From: Thamnaconus septentrionalis
Taxonomy: Eukaryota > Chordata > Actinopteri > Tetraodontiformes > Monacanthidae
DNA length: 64,000 nucleotides
Assembly: GCA_009823395.1 (NCBI GenBank)
Contig: CM020505.1
Location: forward strand, 6,007,629 to 6,071,628
Direction of reading: 5' to 3'
Under the pieces are notes generated by a model, which saw only the letters and a program-made list of their open reading frames with translations, searched no databases and was not told where the DNA came from. Each line of letters starts with the position of its first letter. Positions within the stretch are counted from its first letter, which is position 1. The position numbers were made by a program, and so were the translations under genes. Of the stretch, positions 36,999-62,439 are shown piece after piece.

Positions 36999-39900
36999 TC
37001 AGTAGAAAAAGGTGCCAAAGTTGCCCAAGCCGTTACGCTTGAACTGGTTCCCCTGTATGGAGGCGAAGATCTGGTGCTCCGTCAGGTTGTCGTCCACGCG
37101 GCTGCACGTCGTCTCTTTGTTCTTATTCAACTGACTGCCGAACTGCCACTTCCTTGCCGAGGCGATGGGCCCGCCGCTTTCTGAGCCGTCCGTCTTCTCG
37201 GAGTTTGGCTGGACGGGCGTATGGCTGCTCTCGCTGCCATTGGCCGGCGCTGCTGTAAGGGACAGTGTTGTAGTCAAGACCGCACTCTCTGGTTGTCACA
37301 AACGGCAGCAGCTGGATTTTTTCCGTTATCATCTGTCATTGTAGTGTTGGCTGAGTCTTGATCAAAAAATTGGAGTCCGTCCAGTCCAAGACCGAGACAA
37401 GACTGAGTAAAAATGCCTTGAGATCCTTAAAAAAGTGTTCTCGAGGCCAAGACCAATCTCGAGTACTACAACATTAGCGAGGGAGGAGGTGAAATGTTCA
37501 CACATTCCTAGCTGTAGTTTTTATTCAGATGGAGAATACTCATGACAGTAATTTCTTTGGGAAAAACTCCAAATAATTATGCACTTGCAAAATCGACTAC
37601 TTTCCTTTTCGGTCATTGCATATTAAATTGAACAGTTTCACATGAAGTTACATAAAGGTAAAATAAGGTAAGAGCCAAACTCTAAGCTCTGCCTCTGTGA
37701 GGGCTGTGCCTACCTTCACATCCATTCAGAGGGCTGCTGTATTCCGCACTGCTGGGTTTCACCAAAATCACCCCGTAGCCCTCGTTGTTGTGAATGACAT
37801 TGTTCTCCAGGGTGATGGAAGGCATCACATCCAGATCAGCAAAGTCCTGCACAAGTAGCCAGTATTTCCTTCGTCAAAGCGTAACATTGCATTTTTCACC
37901 AACCTCTCCACCCACAATTGCGTGTTTCCTTACAACTGTGGCAACATGTAAAATAAATGGGCTTTACAATGGTATTAATGAGATCTACAGCCAAGAAGCT
38001 TTGTTAAAATATAGAAAAAAAACAATTTCCCAAACACATTATCTTTTTTTCTTTGCTTTTCGAGTGATGCTTTATTACAAACAACTGCTGAATTGTGATG
38101 TGATGATTGTGTTCCTCACCTTGATGAGGACTCCGTCCTTGCAGTGGTGAATGCCATTACCAACCAGACAACAAACACTGCCGGGGTAAATCTCCACGCC
38201 AGCCCCCTGAAGACACGACGGCCACGTCATGGTTTTTGTTGCATGTAAATGACACAAACACAAAGTCGCCCCCCTTTCTGATGATATACATTGCAATCAC
38301 TTTGCCTAAAAAAAAAAAACACAACACTTTCTCGACACTTTAACCAAATAAGAACGCTTCTCTCTAACATCTGAACAAGATCTGTTCACATATAAAGAAC
38401 AATTTAATGCTGCCGTTTTATGATTCGCATACAAAAGAAACATCTATTTGGGTTGCCAGTTAGCACATCATGCACATATTCAGATTGTGGCACAGTCCTT
38501 CATTTTCTGCTTTTCCATCAGGACTCTTTCTCACTCACTCACTCACTCACTCACTCACTCACTCACTCACTCACTCACTCACTCACACCACCACTCACTT
38601 CACCACTCAGCACTCACCACCTCCACTCACTCACTCACCACCACTCACTCACTCACTCACTCACTCACTCACTCACCTTTGAGCCGTACAGGTCACACAT
38701 GTTCATGGTTAAATGGGCTGCAGTCCTCACGATGACGCCGGTGGTCGCGCACTGTAGAACACAGTTCTCCATAGTCAGAGTCCCCTGACGCACACCTGAC
38801 ACAAGCAAGCAGAGGGAACAATGTTATTCTATGATTACAAGAAGAAAGAAGAAAGATTAGAGACTACCTGCAAGTTTTGAACTAAAAATAAAAAGTAGTA
38901 GTAGTTTAGTCGTAGTTAAATGATTTAAATGATTTATACTTGTAAATGACAGGCTGAAGTTGATGTTGCTTGCACAAGAGAGTGAAAGAACTGCAAAATA
39001 GAAAGGTGTGTGTGTGTGTGTCTCACGCATACAAGTGTACTCACACAGAATGCCCTCAATTGCATCGTGCTGGATGAATTTGATGTTGCGCAGTCTAACG
39101 TCCACGCCTGTGGACTCAACAAACGAGTCTCCCTTGTTTTTCTTCTCAATCACCACATCGTCCGGAAATCCAAAGCCTGGTACGCAGACAGGAAAATAAA
39201 TTTACAAACAACAAGAAACTTCAAGCGGTTATGTGGTTAAAGTCCTTTTTTCCTACTTGATTGTTTTTCCTATTCCCTCAAACACCTACACTAAGCCTTC
39301 CCTTTACACAGCAATGCTTGCAAAATAGATTCGTCCATAAACAATGAAAAAATGTTTTACCTTCGATGGTTATGGAGTCTGGTAGAAATATGGTGCTGCT
39401 GACACTGTAGACCCCTGGCAGAATGATGACCGTATCATCCTGGTGGTAAGACTCTACTGCTGATACTGGGTCTCTGTGGAACTAAGCAGAGATCAGAAGA
39501 GATGGGTACATAGATATTCAGAAGGACAGCCAGTGCACAGCTCAACCTGAAAGTTGGGAAAAAAAAGAAAGTGATGGGCCAGTCAATGCAGTTTAAATTA
39601 GGGCTGTCCCGATCCGATATTGATATCGGATATCGGTCCGATATCAGCCAAAAAAGGAATATCGGATTATATCGGACGTCATCTTAAGTCTCCGATATTA
39701 ACACTCCGATAGAAAGCAGTCCATTCTACTCCGGCGAAGAAAGAATCTCCACAACATGCTCGGACTGCAGAAAGTGGAAATGGAGGAGTCAGGGTCATCA
39801 CGAGTTTAGTTAACTGACAATATTGTCGTGTTCCTGCTCTCAGTTGTTTTCAGAATATACGAGCAGTAAACTTGTTAATTTGTCTTGAATTGTTTGCACT

Positions 39901-42900
39901 ATAAGTTATTTGTTCTGTATTTTTTCTATTCCGCAGTTGTTTTTTAATAATTGTTAATAATAAGTGGTATGTTCTTCAATACAACTGTTTTTGACTCTTA
40001 TTCTCTGAGTAATATCACTTGATGCTGCCTTTTTTAACACTCCACAATACAGAATAAATAATGAAAGTATGTTTCATTTGGAGCATGCTGATATCGGATT
40101 GATATCGGTATCGGCCGATATCCAAGGTTGAAATATCGGTATCGTATCGGAAGTGAAAATATAGTATCGGGACAGCCCTAGTTTAAATCATAAATAAACA
40201 TACTTGACTACTCTGAGACCGTGTTACATCAGCCAGTACAACTAGATCTAGATTTATTAGCATTAAATACATAGAAAACCTAGAAGTTATTATACTGTAC
40301 ATTACATAATATACATTTTACAAGATATTAGATTTTAGACAGTCGCACTGTACAACCACACAAAACTAACTGACTAAATGGGTCGAAGAGAATTTTGGTT
40401 TAGATTTTTCTCCCCAGGTCTCGGCTCTAATAAAGTCCTTCCATCTCTCTTGATTTTCATGCTTCATCTGTAAAATAACCTTCCAAAAGAAATTGACATT
40501 TAAGGAAGTCTTTAACTCTATGACTGCTGAGGGACTCACAACCAGATGGCCCATAAATGAACCTCTTTCCCAACAAAATGACCAAATTGATGACGCAATT
40601 CCCTTTTGTGACATCCCCTCAACATAACGATAAGAAAGTCTTTCTCAAAGTGCCGACCAATGGCAGAGCACCACTGCTGAACTCCCTTCCAAACAGCAGA
40701 GACAACATGACAAAACGAGTCAACTGCCAATTCAGCCGCCGCTGGACAAATTCTACATTCATCCGTCGTCCATCTCCATAGTTCGACGTTTTTGTCCATG
40801 TTGGTCATTTTATTGTTGAAATTAATTGTGCAAATACCTCTCTGTTTTTGTGCTTATGGGAAGTTTTTTGTTTGCAGACGCACTCTCTAATCTCTGCACA
40901 TCTCAGTTTGATATCATTTTAATAGCCATCACAATTAAAACCAGGTATAGAGACAAGGGACGTCCTTGTTTAACTCCTTTCAATGAGGGCACTGACCCAG
41001 ATGCATATCTATTGTTAATCATTTTCCAACTAGTGCCATTATATGGCAACTGGTCAACTAGTTCAGTTCAAAAGCACATCTCATTTGGATTTTTTTTCAT
41101 TCCCCAAATCCAATAAAAAAATAAAATAAATTGAAATTTTGAAACCACCTCTCTATCTGTTCATAAAACAACCTTCAAATTACCCATAAACACCTCATGC
41201 AATCATGTGATTATGCACGACCGAAAAAAAAAAAAAAAAAAAAATGCACGACCGCGGGAACCAACGCAGTTGTGGTGCATCCAAGTGGTGCCAACCTGAA
41301 TTTCAGTGTCTCCTGGGGAGGAGACCTGCAGAAGTCTGTCAGTGAGGAGGGACTGCAGCTGGTTTATGCTACAGCAGGTAGTGACCACGTGCACCACCTT
41401 CATGCCCGACTCCCTCGGCCCACGGCTCTGCACACACTGTTGTCTGGCATTCCCTTTGTAACCCAGCACATATCTGCAGGGGAAAAACAATAGCAATATA
41501 TTCACATATAAATACACTATGAGTCAAAGGTTTGGACACAACATCTGATGCCATTTTTTCTTTATCTTTACAACTTTATACGCTGCAGACTGAAGACATT
41601 AAATATGAGCAAGATATATGTAATTATGCAGCAAAGAAAAACACGTTCAATAACTCGAAATGTTCTTTTCATTAAAGGTGGTTGTTTTTGAAGAATTTAA
41701 ATATAAAATGTGTTGTTATTTTACACTTTTGTTTCCAACATAATTCCATGCGTGTTCATACGTAGTTTTGATGCCTTCAGTGAGAAAGTGCAATGCCAAT
41801 AGTCAAGAGAATGAAAGAAAAGGCATTACATTCAAAGGGTGTGTCCAAACTTTTGACTGGTCATGTATATATATATATATTTTTAATCATGATAGATGAT
41901 GGCCAAGAAAAGGAAGCAAATGCGAACACGAAGAGCTCTCCTACCTTAACAAGGGATTCTCAATAATGTGCAGTTTGCGTTTGAACCTCTCCAGCTGCTC
42001 ACAGAGCTTCAGTCCCTCCACCATGGACACGTTGTCCAGCTCTGAATCCGAGTCGGTGCTCAGACTGCTGCGCAGCACGGAAAACTGTTGGAAGCACTGG
42101 GAGCACTCGTCCAGTAAGGACCGGTACTCAGCCACTAAGCCCGTGGGGACCCTGTCCTCCAAGATGTCGTAGAAGCTGAAGAGAAGAAAAGATGAATAGA
42201 AATTACAATTCATAGTTGTAAAATGAACATGCAAAAAAAAAAAAAAAACTTGCAGGAAACGTGGACCTACAGCCTGAGACGAGGCTCCACACAACGAACA
42301 AAGTAGTCAAAATCATCATCCTCGTCCTCCTCATCCCACTGCCTCCAAATGTGTGTATAAAAGAACCTAGAGAGAGGGGTGAACAACAATTTGATGACGA
42401 TAAGTTAAACCTTAGACTCTAGTGTAAACCAAGCAAACTAAAACAACTAGGCAAAAAAACTCCACCTGAGGTGCTCAAGGGCAAGGGCAGTCTGATCGAA
42501 CTCCCCAGAGAGCTCATATACAACGTTAAGCTCCAACAGGGGAACTTTTTGCTGAGTAGCCTCGAGGAGACACTTCATGGCGTCTTCGGTAAGTTCACAG
42601 CCTCTGGTTTCACACTGCATGGGCAACACCAGCGCCACACACGCCTTCAGGTCCTTGAAGTCCACATCTTGCACCTAAAACATAGTACAAGAACACACAA
42701 ATGTGTTTCTGTACATGAAAAAGTAAGTATGTTCAGATTTGTTGAGCTACTGCTGAGCTTGAGGACTGCACCACAGTCTGAACAAAGTGTGTGAATGCCT
42801 CCAACCATTGCCGAGCCTCCTCAACACTGCTTCACATTTGAGGGCACAGTGGCACTGAACTGAGCGAGCAAAGGACTTTGACAGGCATTGGAAGATGCTG

Positions 42901-45589
42901 AGGAAGTAATAGCAAGGCAGCCTCATAGATACACACATACAGCTTCTGTTTCTCAGCTGGTTCGAGTTGCCCCGATGGCTGCCTGTAACTCCCAATAAAG
43001 TGAGGGCACTCACTTGAGGTGCTCTTTGTCTTTGTCAGTGTTTCTTGAGTCAGAGTCAATTCAGAAACTGTTCAGAGGAACGGGATTGCCCAATAAACCT
43101 TGACATAAACAGTTTCCATTGATAACACTGATGGAGACGTTGCTGGGGACCAGTGCCAGCTGACTGACACATAGGAAAAGATTTTGCAAACAGAGTTACA
43201 AAAGTAACACTTTTTAGAGATAAAAGTAATTTAATTTAAAAACATACGATTATTTACATTTTCCTTGCTAATGGACAATTACAAATGCCAGACAGCAGAG
43301 CCAACCGCCCTGTGGTTTGTAGCATGCGCATGTTGTTTAAGAAAAGTTACTTTGCCACTCTTTACAGAACACACAAAGTAGAGAAGTTTGGATTAGTTGG
43401 GGTAACCTTAACAAAAACAAACAAATACATAGATTGATTAATTGATTGATATCAGCATGCCAAGTGTCTGACTGCTTCTGTTGTAGATGATCATGTCAGG
43501 GTTCTCGGTAGGTCTTTGATCTAGGGAGTTTCCTGTTGTCCACTTTAGTCTTTCCGGTAGTGTTCTGTTCCCCACATTTAGCACAGAACTTTCCTCAGGC
43601 CACTTAAGGACTCAAACACTTTGCCTCTTTGCTTCCCATGTACGGATTTCCCACTTCCTTGTGACTCCTTGATTCCAGTGTTCGAGCAGTATCTACAGTA
43701 TCTTCTGGTCACTACTGTTGTTGTTTCCTTGCCCCTTTGCAAGTAAACTCTTTTAATTACCTTTTGAGCCTCCTGTGTCTGCTTCTGGGTCGCAACTCGG
43801 GTCCCCACGTAACAGATCACAGCAGAAGCAAAACACAATGGCTTTTGACCATTCCAAAAAGTGAAACTAGCCAGTGCAGGACTTCCTTAAGGGTAAAGCA
43901 CATCTACATCTTTAACAATATAAAAAGATGGTCCCACCTCAACAAGCACATCGAAGCCATCGGTGCACCATAAAGCCAACCAATCACATGGCTCCACCAC
44001 CTTCTCCAGGTAGTCAGTTGTAAAGGCTTTCACTTCAGATGGCTTGCAGTCCCCTACAAACATTAAAAATAGTGAATTTTAAACTGGATTGTAAAAGGCT
44101 GACAACAAGCGGGTTGTTTGACATGAACAGTTTGAGTCATGAGCTTTAACAATCATTTCTCTGGTCAGTGTAAAATTGCAATATTTAGAGGACAATAATT
44201 ACAGGAATAAAATGGTCACTCCAGTTATTACCATTGCTCTAAAGCAGTACTGCAGTGAAAATCTACACCCCACTTTGTTTTTTGGCGTATACTGGGGATG
44301 CGTTCAAAGTCAGAGTGTCCATGGTGCTCAGAGAAAGTATTCCAAGTTTCCCCCCAAAAAACCCCATGACTCAACTGTTCCTACATGGAAAAATAATGTC
44401 AATTGTTAATGTGGTGTTACCAAGCATGTAGTCCTGAAGGGCCTTGAACCTTTCATAGAAGAGCAGATTGTTGGTCTGAAAGATGTCAGGAAGCGTTGAA
44501 TCCGCTCCTCTTCGATGCTCACATCTCTGGAGTTGAGTCCTTGTTATTGTGCAGTTAACATGGTCTGTACCGCTGTCATCGTCTCCACTGGCTCCATCAC
44601 TCTCGTCTCCATTCTCTTCTTGGGTCTGAAAAAGGGCTTTTATGTAGACAGATGGTAAATCACAGAAGAAGAAATTAGAGATACTATCCATAGATAGAAA
44701 ATGATGGAATAATTACATTAAAAAAAATCTACAGTGCAACATCTTTTTCCTTTACGATTTTTAAAATTTTTTTTATAGCAGGGACTACACCCACAAACCA
44801 ATATGCAAGTTTTTTTATAAAGCCATCTTTACAAACGCTTCAAATATCAGTGCTAAAGTAAAGAGAGTGGCCTACACAGACATACAAGGGAACATTTGAG
44901 TCTTCAAATAAATTAAAACTTGTGTTCATTAAACTGCTGCTAGAGTTCAGCCGAGCACCTTATAAAACGAACAACTAGTATTAATTTGGAGCACACGTCA
45001 TGCGTATTTTTTCTGGAGGGAGGGGCGGGGGCCGGGGGTGAGGGCAGATACTCAAATGCAATTCAACAGACAGAGAGGGCGTGTGACGTGACCCCGCCAC
45101 TGAAGATGAAATAATACCACTCGAACTTCACATAGTCAAGAAAAAAATTTAATAAACTAATAACAAAAACTTTGCTTATCCTTGCCTCTGCATAATTTGA
45201 CTGTCTTTTGCACATTGGCTTTGGTTGTTTGTTGTACATAGATTGACTACTGGATACTTTGACTTTTATGTGTCTTTGCTGCTGTTGATGCTGATAATGT
45301 TGTTGTCGATCGTTTCACACTATTCAAAATTGCAGTTTATGTATTCGCTTACAACACAGACAATTACACCAGTTGAACACCGGTGACAAAATGAACATCT
45401 AAAGCCAGATATTGTTTGTGACGAACCTTGGCTTACTCCGGTGAGACTCTCTGCTCCAGGGGGACCGCTGCTCTTCTCCATGTCGCTGTCGGCGTTAACC
45501 TGCAACTCCGAGTCGATTACCACGATTTCTGAATTATTCGGTAGAACATTACTCGTTCCGGCAGAGTTATCTTCACACTTGTCCTCCAT
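36999..45589 (-). CDS. shcbp1: SHC SH2-domain-binding protein 1
   Basis: Homologue of SHCBP1, a proliferation-linked adaptor that binds SHC and acts at the midbody and in growth-factor signalling. Thirteen exons: 45589-45437, 44625-44421, 44053-43938, 42674-42466, 42366-42271, 42175-41945, 41473-41296, 39481-39361, 39176-39045, 38795-38677, 38206-38120, 37846-37714, 37252-36999. All phases agree and sum to 2034 nt (677 aa; human 672). Landmarks: acidic N-terminus, LPDIFQTNNLLFYERF, SGEFDQTALALEHLRFFY, an acidic run before YFVRCVEPRLRLFYDILED, ENPLLRYVLGYKGN, then a right-handed beta-helix (IEGILCV, MNMCDLYGSKGAGVEIYPG, IHHCKDGVLIK, VIHNNEGYGVILVKP), ending GNQFKRNGLGNFGTFFY. Exon 38795-38677 has two acceptors 11 nt apart; only the outer one keeps the frame. 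Introns hold a hAT MITE, an L1 fragment, a Tc1-like MITE and a solo LTR. Confidence 0.95.
37340..37478 (-). repeat. Dispersed fish repeat (ACTCGAG-rich)
   Basis: Minus-strand reading GTTGTAGTACTCGAGATTGG, CTTGGCCTCGAGAACAC, GTCTTGTCTCGGTCTTGGAC recalls a widespread low-copy-divergence repeat of fish genomes. It sits in the last shcbp1 intron. Confidence 0.5.
38527..38676. repeat. (ACTC)n tetranucleotide microsatellite abutting an exon
   Basis: About 16 ACTC units, an imperfect CCACC-containing middle, then about 8 more units that run into the shcbp1 exon ending at 38677. On the coding strand this is (GTGA)n starting at the donor itself. Confidence 0.95.
39599..40180. mobile_element. Non-autonomous hAT element (MITE) with 8-bp target duplication
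   Basis: 582 bp, flanked by GTTTAAAT at 39591-39598 and 40181-40188. The terminal inverted repeats TAGGGCTGTCCCGAT are identical for 15 bp. Subterminal regions are full of ATATCGG/CCGATAT motifs. No transposase ORF. An 8-bp duplication with this terminus is diagnostic for the hAT superfamily. Confidence 0.95.
40370..41120 (-). mobile_element. L1-like LINE fragment, internally deleted
   Basis: On the minus strand, about 41060-40900 translates to GTSWKMINNRYASGS and GVKQGRPLS, the reverse-transcriptase motif usually written G(V/T)RQGCPLSP. After a jump, about 40790-40380 gives a Cys-containing C-terminal region in broken frames. It is inactive. Confidence 0.65.
41213..41254. mobile_element. 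Poly(A)-only retroposition scar
   Basis: ATGCACGACCG (41213-41223), about 20 A, then ATGCACGACCG again (41244-41254). An 11-bp direct repeat around a bare A-tract is the footprint of an extremely 5'-truncated LINE-driven insertion. Confidence 0.75.
41517..41867. mobile_element. Tc1/mariner-type MITE with long inverted repeats
   Basis: The left end GAGTCAAAGGTTTGGACACA (41521) and the reverse complement of the right end (41859-41840) match at 18 of 20 positions. Both arms extend inward for about 150 bp. AGTCAAAAGTTTGGACACACC is a familiar fish Tc1-like terminus. No transposase remains. Confidence 0.8.
43494..43814 (+). mobile_element. Solo LTR with 5-bp target duplication
   Basis: A 321-bp block starting TGTCAGGGTT and ending CCACGTAACA, flanked on both sides by GATCA (43489-43493 and 43815-43819). 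TG...CA ends plus a 5-bp duplication fit an LTR retrotransposon that recombined to a single LTR. The family (Gypsy- or BEL-like) is not resolved. It lies in an shcbp1 intron. Confidence 0.85.
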
Positions 45590-45599
45590 AGAGCAAGGA

Positions 45600-45850
45600 A
45601 ATACCGAGTGACTTGGTGTCCGACCAAGGCGCCGTGTTTAAAAGTTATAGTGTCTTCGCAGTTCCGTGTTCACACAGAAAAATATTTCACAAGTCTGTTC
45701 AAAATACTGCCGGGCTCGGGACAGTTGACCAATCATAAATGGTTTCACTGCAGCACGTCCCGCCCCTCCCTGCTCACAAACCAATGTGCAACGTAATAAC
45801 TGAACTAAGTAACACGGTTGGCCAACTGTGTGGATGGATAAACCAATCAA
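45600..45850 (-). promoter_or_regulatory. shcbp1 promoter region with three CCAAT motifs
   Basis: Upstream of the shcbp1 ATG: a TTTAAA CHR-like motif next to GGCGCC (45628-45642), a GC box CCCGCCCCTCCC (about 45759-45770) and CCAAT pentamers at 45729, 45781 and 45843. This resembles promoters of G2/M genes controlled by NF-Y and DREAM; the regulatory reading is inference. Confidence 0.45.
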
Positions 45851-45943
45851 AAAGCCTGATGTGTTTCGATTTGGAGAATCGTGCGGGTTTTTTTTTTTTT
45901 TTCTTTCTTTCTTCTTTTTTTTTTTAGACATGAACACACGTAC

Positions 45944-45944
<1 letters not shown>

Positions 45945-46019
<75 letters not shown>
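45945..46019. repeat. (TG)n microsatellite
   Basis: About 36 TG units followed by a short GA run. Confidence 0.95.
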
Positions 46020-46031
<12 letters not shown>

Positions 46032-46039
46032 TGAGTGAG

Positions 46040-48572
46040 TGAAAGGCCACACCTAACATCTAACCACAGCCGACGTCTTGCGTGTTTTTCTTAAGGCCAT
46101 AATTGTGGGAGTTAATGTGCCTTATTTATCAAAAAAAAAAAAAAGAAAAGAAAAAGTGTTACAGTTACACAAACAGACATGATCACATTATTTTATAAAA
46201 AATAAATAAATAAGGCACAGCTGTGGCGACTTACTTGCGACTACTGTAACACACCAAAGCCCACTGTGAGTGAGAAATGTAGAGTCAGACTCATCGATGA
46301 AAATTAAGAAACTGAGTGCTGTTTGGTCCGGTTTTCATCAGTTAATTAAAACAGAGCACGGTGTGATTTAGGCGACAAGAGAGTGACACACATGAGCAAG
46401 ACCAGCAATTTTAGTAATAAATATATTAGCGGCCATTAACTTTTTATTTATTGAAAAATTACAAACCAAAAAGTGTATTCGTATCGATATCACAATATCG
46501 CCCCCCAAAATATTGATTATCGTATCAAATTTGAAAAATATGTTATCGCCCATCACTACTGTGTAGCCTGTGAAGGTCGTCACCCCCTCCCTGACTTCCC
46601 TCCCTGTTGTTGCCCTGCAGTCTCGCTGCTCCACCTTCCACCCAGAACTTTCTTTCGCCTCCCTCACTCACAGCTTCAGTTTGGGTTGCGCTGACTTTAT
46701 TGCCTCCTTGCCCCCACTTTAACTTCTTCTTGTTGAGGGACCACTTTCACCAGCAAGGTCAGTGCAAATGAAGAGTGGACAGTATGTCACCCAGGCGTCT
46801 ACATCTATGGCTGTACATGATGGGCTTCAGCAAATGGCTTTTGTATTTATACCATGAGCCAAGGAGAAAAGCCCAGTATCGCACTATATACCAGTATAAG
46901 TCTTCCATGAAATTTAAACCTGAAAGGTAATAATTTAGGCCCTGTTGCACACTGTAAAGAAGAAGGGCATGGTGCTCAAGGACAGAGTAGTTGGAGGGCA
47001 CTACACATGTAGAAAGATTTCAAAGCGATCTGTGTCAATTTAGTCAAAGAGGATTTTAAGTCCAGTGACTCTTGCAACACATTGTTGGGTAGGAATAATT
47101 GTAGTGTTATAGTTATCTTAACAGGATTTGGACAAAGAAGAAGAGGTCAACAAAAACTGCATCAACTGCTCAACTAATCATTTAGATTGTTATTAAAAAT
47201 CTAAAAGAAAAATCTTGTAATATTACAATTACAACACAAAGGGGGGAAACAGTTTAAAAGGATTGTGTTGGGCGGAGCAGAGGGGAGATAAAACTCTCTG
47301 GGGGAATCAAAGTGCTACTGTAATGCTGATTTACAGTAACGGCCGTGAATAATCGATTTTTACCTGAAAGGGATCTTTTGGCAAATAGAACACATAAATC
47401 CAAACAACATTAGGAACAGGGCCCATCACACCGGCCTAAATTGAAGGGCGGAGTGGTAGGTCCTAGAATAACAACCAAAGATAACATGATTTACAGCGTT
47501 TGGTCTTGTGAGTGCAATTGCTTGTAACCTCCCACAGCTCCTCAGAAAGGTCACTCTTGAATGCCCGTCCCTTGGTGTTATATAAAGATGGATGCGGCCA
47601 ACCGTCCTGAGAGGCTGATCTTGAATGTGTGATCACAGGTGAAACTCTGAAGGCCCAGTCTGGCAATACCGAATATTGCTTTTAACAAAGCATTTTTTTT
47701 TTTTTTTTGAGTGATTTGTCTCTCTGTGACATGGCAAAAGTGTGGAATGTACTTAGAGACAGAAAAAGGAATTTTTCTTTCAGAAATATAGAGACTAAAT
47801 TTAAGGAAAATCTTGCTCAGTTATGGAAAATATCACTTGGAGACACAATTGGCAGCTGCACTGTGAGCGCTGATTGGTCTTGTTACTATGATCACATCAG
47901 ACCAGTTATAATATTTAGCACAACAGCACTTATCATGTGATATTGCGCATTGCAGTGTCTAATAATCATTAATTAGGTTTTTTTTCAAACCTAATGGCTG
48001 AGATTTATTTTATAAAGACAGATCTTGAAACTAGAGGGCATGACCCAGATGATATATCATATATTTCTGATGTTCTAACTCTATAGTTAACCTCCTACAA
48101 AGTTTGTTTTTCTTATGTATCTAGTAAAACCATGTTCCTCTTCTACAGTGATTTTTTTTACTTCATCATCACCTCCTCTGATGTTACTGTTACTTATTTT
48201 ATCTCTGTTCTATCTCTGCTCTATTATTTCATCACAGTCTCTTCCTCTCGCCCTTGCCAAATCAAGTAGCTTAACTCAAGGAGTATAAAAGCACACTCTT
48301 ATTTCATAGCTTGTGCAAGGGGATTTCAAACAGCCAAAAAAATGTGAAGTTGCTTGGTGCTGTCCCTTTAAGATGTCATTGTGGGTGTGACTGGATCAGT
48401 AAGAGAGAGAGAGTCCCAGCCTGAGCAGGTGCAACATTTGATATTTCAGTGGAGCTTTGCTTCACCTCACATCTCCAGTTTAGTCAGGCTTAGAGATGCT
48501 TGCAGTGTCTTATCACATTCACACACGGTGACCTTCAAACACTTGTTTTGTATAATTTGGAGAAGATCCAGG
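46040..48572. other. Intergenic between shcbp1 and tmc3
   Basis: Divergent spacer. 46476-46562 resembles the end of a dispersed DNA transposon (GATAACATATTTTTC and GTGATGGGCGATA on the minus strand). The rest contains a T-run at about 47693-47709 and no recognised exon. 48530-48572 is the probable tmc3 5' UTR. Confidence 0.5.
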
Positions 48573-61898
<13,326 letters not shown>

Positions 61899-61908
61899 TG
61901 CTTGTTGT

Positions 61909-61914
61909 ATTAAA
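61909..61914 (+). terminator. tmc3 variant poly(A) signal
   Basis: ATTAAA 11 bases after the tmc3 stop; a canonical AATAAA also occurs near 62095. Confidence 0.4.
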
Positions 61915-62439
61915 GCATTTCTTAAACCATCTTAGGATGAGAGGCTTCTCGTTGCTACTACGCTTATTGCTTTGTATCAGTGTTAACTGCATTAAGACTG
62001 AACATTTAAAAAAAAAAACAGAAAAGACACAGAATGTTAGCAATATATGAACAATGTGTATATTTGCAGCTGCAGCTACTTTCCTTGTATCGCAAATAAA
62101 TCCATCTTACCCATCTTTGATATTGACTGCGCGCTGATATTTAACTGGCATTTCACTTGGATGAGGCTACCACCACTACAGTTCCCAGTATGCTTTGCTA
62201 CAAAGGTCAAGAAAACAGTCGTAGTTGCGTAAAGCCGACAAGAATTCAAGGTAAACTATAGACACAGGTGCCTTTAAATACATACATCAGACATTCGCAT
62301 ACGTTTGTTGTATTTCATCAAAAATGCGGTACAATTCTTCAATAATAATGAAGAGGAAAAACAATTACCACCAAAGTCACGCTGTAGCAAGTGGATTGCT
62401 TTTGTGTAAATTCAAGCGCTGGTTGGGCAGTTTCTTTTG

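Noticed and set aside
38420..38788. Open frames rich in SLTHSLTH repeats
   Set aside because: They are translations of the ACTC microsatellite next to an shcbp1 exon.
45847..46059. Open frames made of (CV)n or (HT)n
   Set aside because: They are translations of a TG/CA microsatellite.
47463..47940. Two protein-like open frames (minus 47463-47666, plus 47707-47940)
   Set aside because: Neither has a recognisable domain. The minus one lacks an ATG, and they lie around a T-run in the shcbp1-tmc3 spacer. An old repeat is possible but unsupported.
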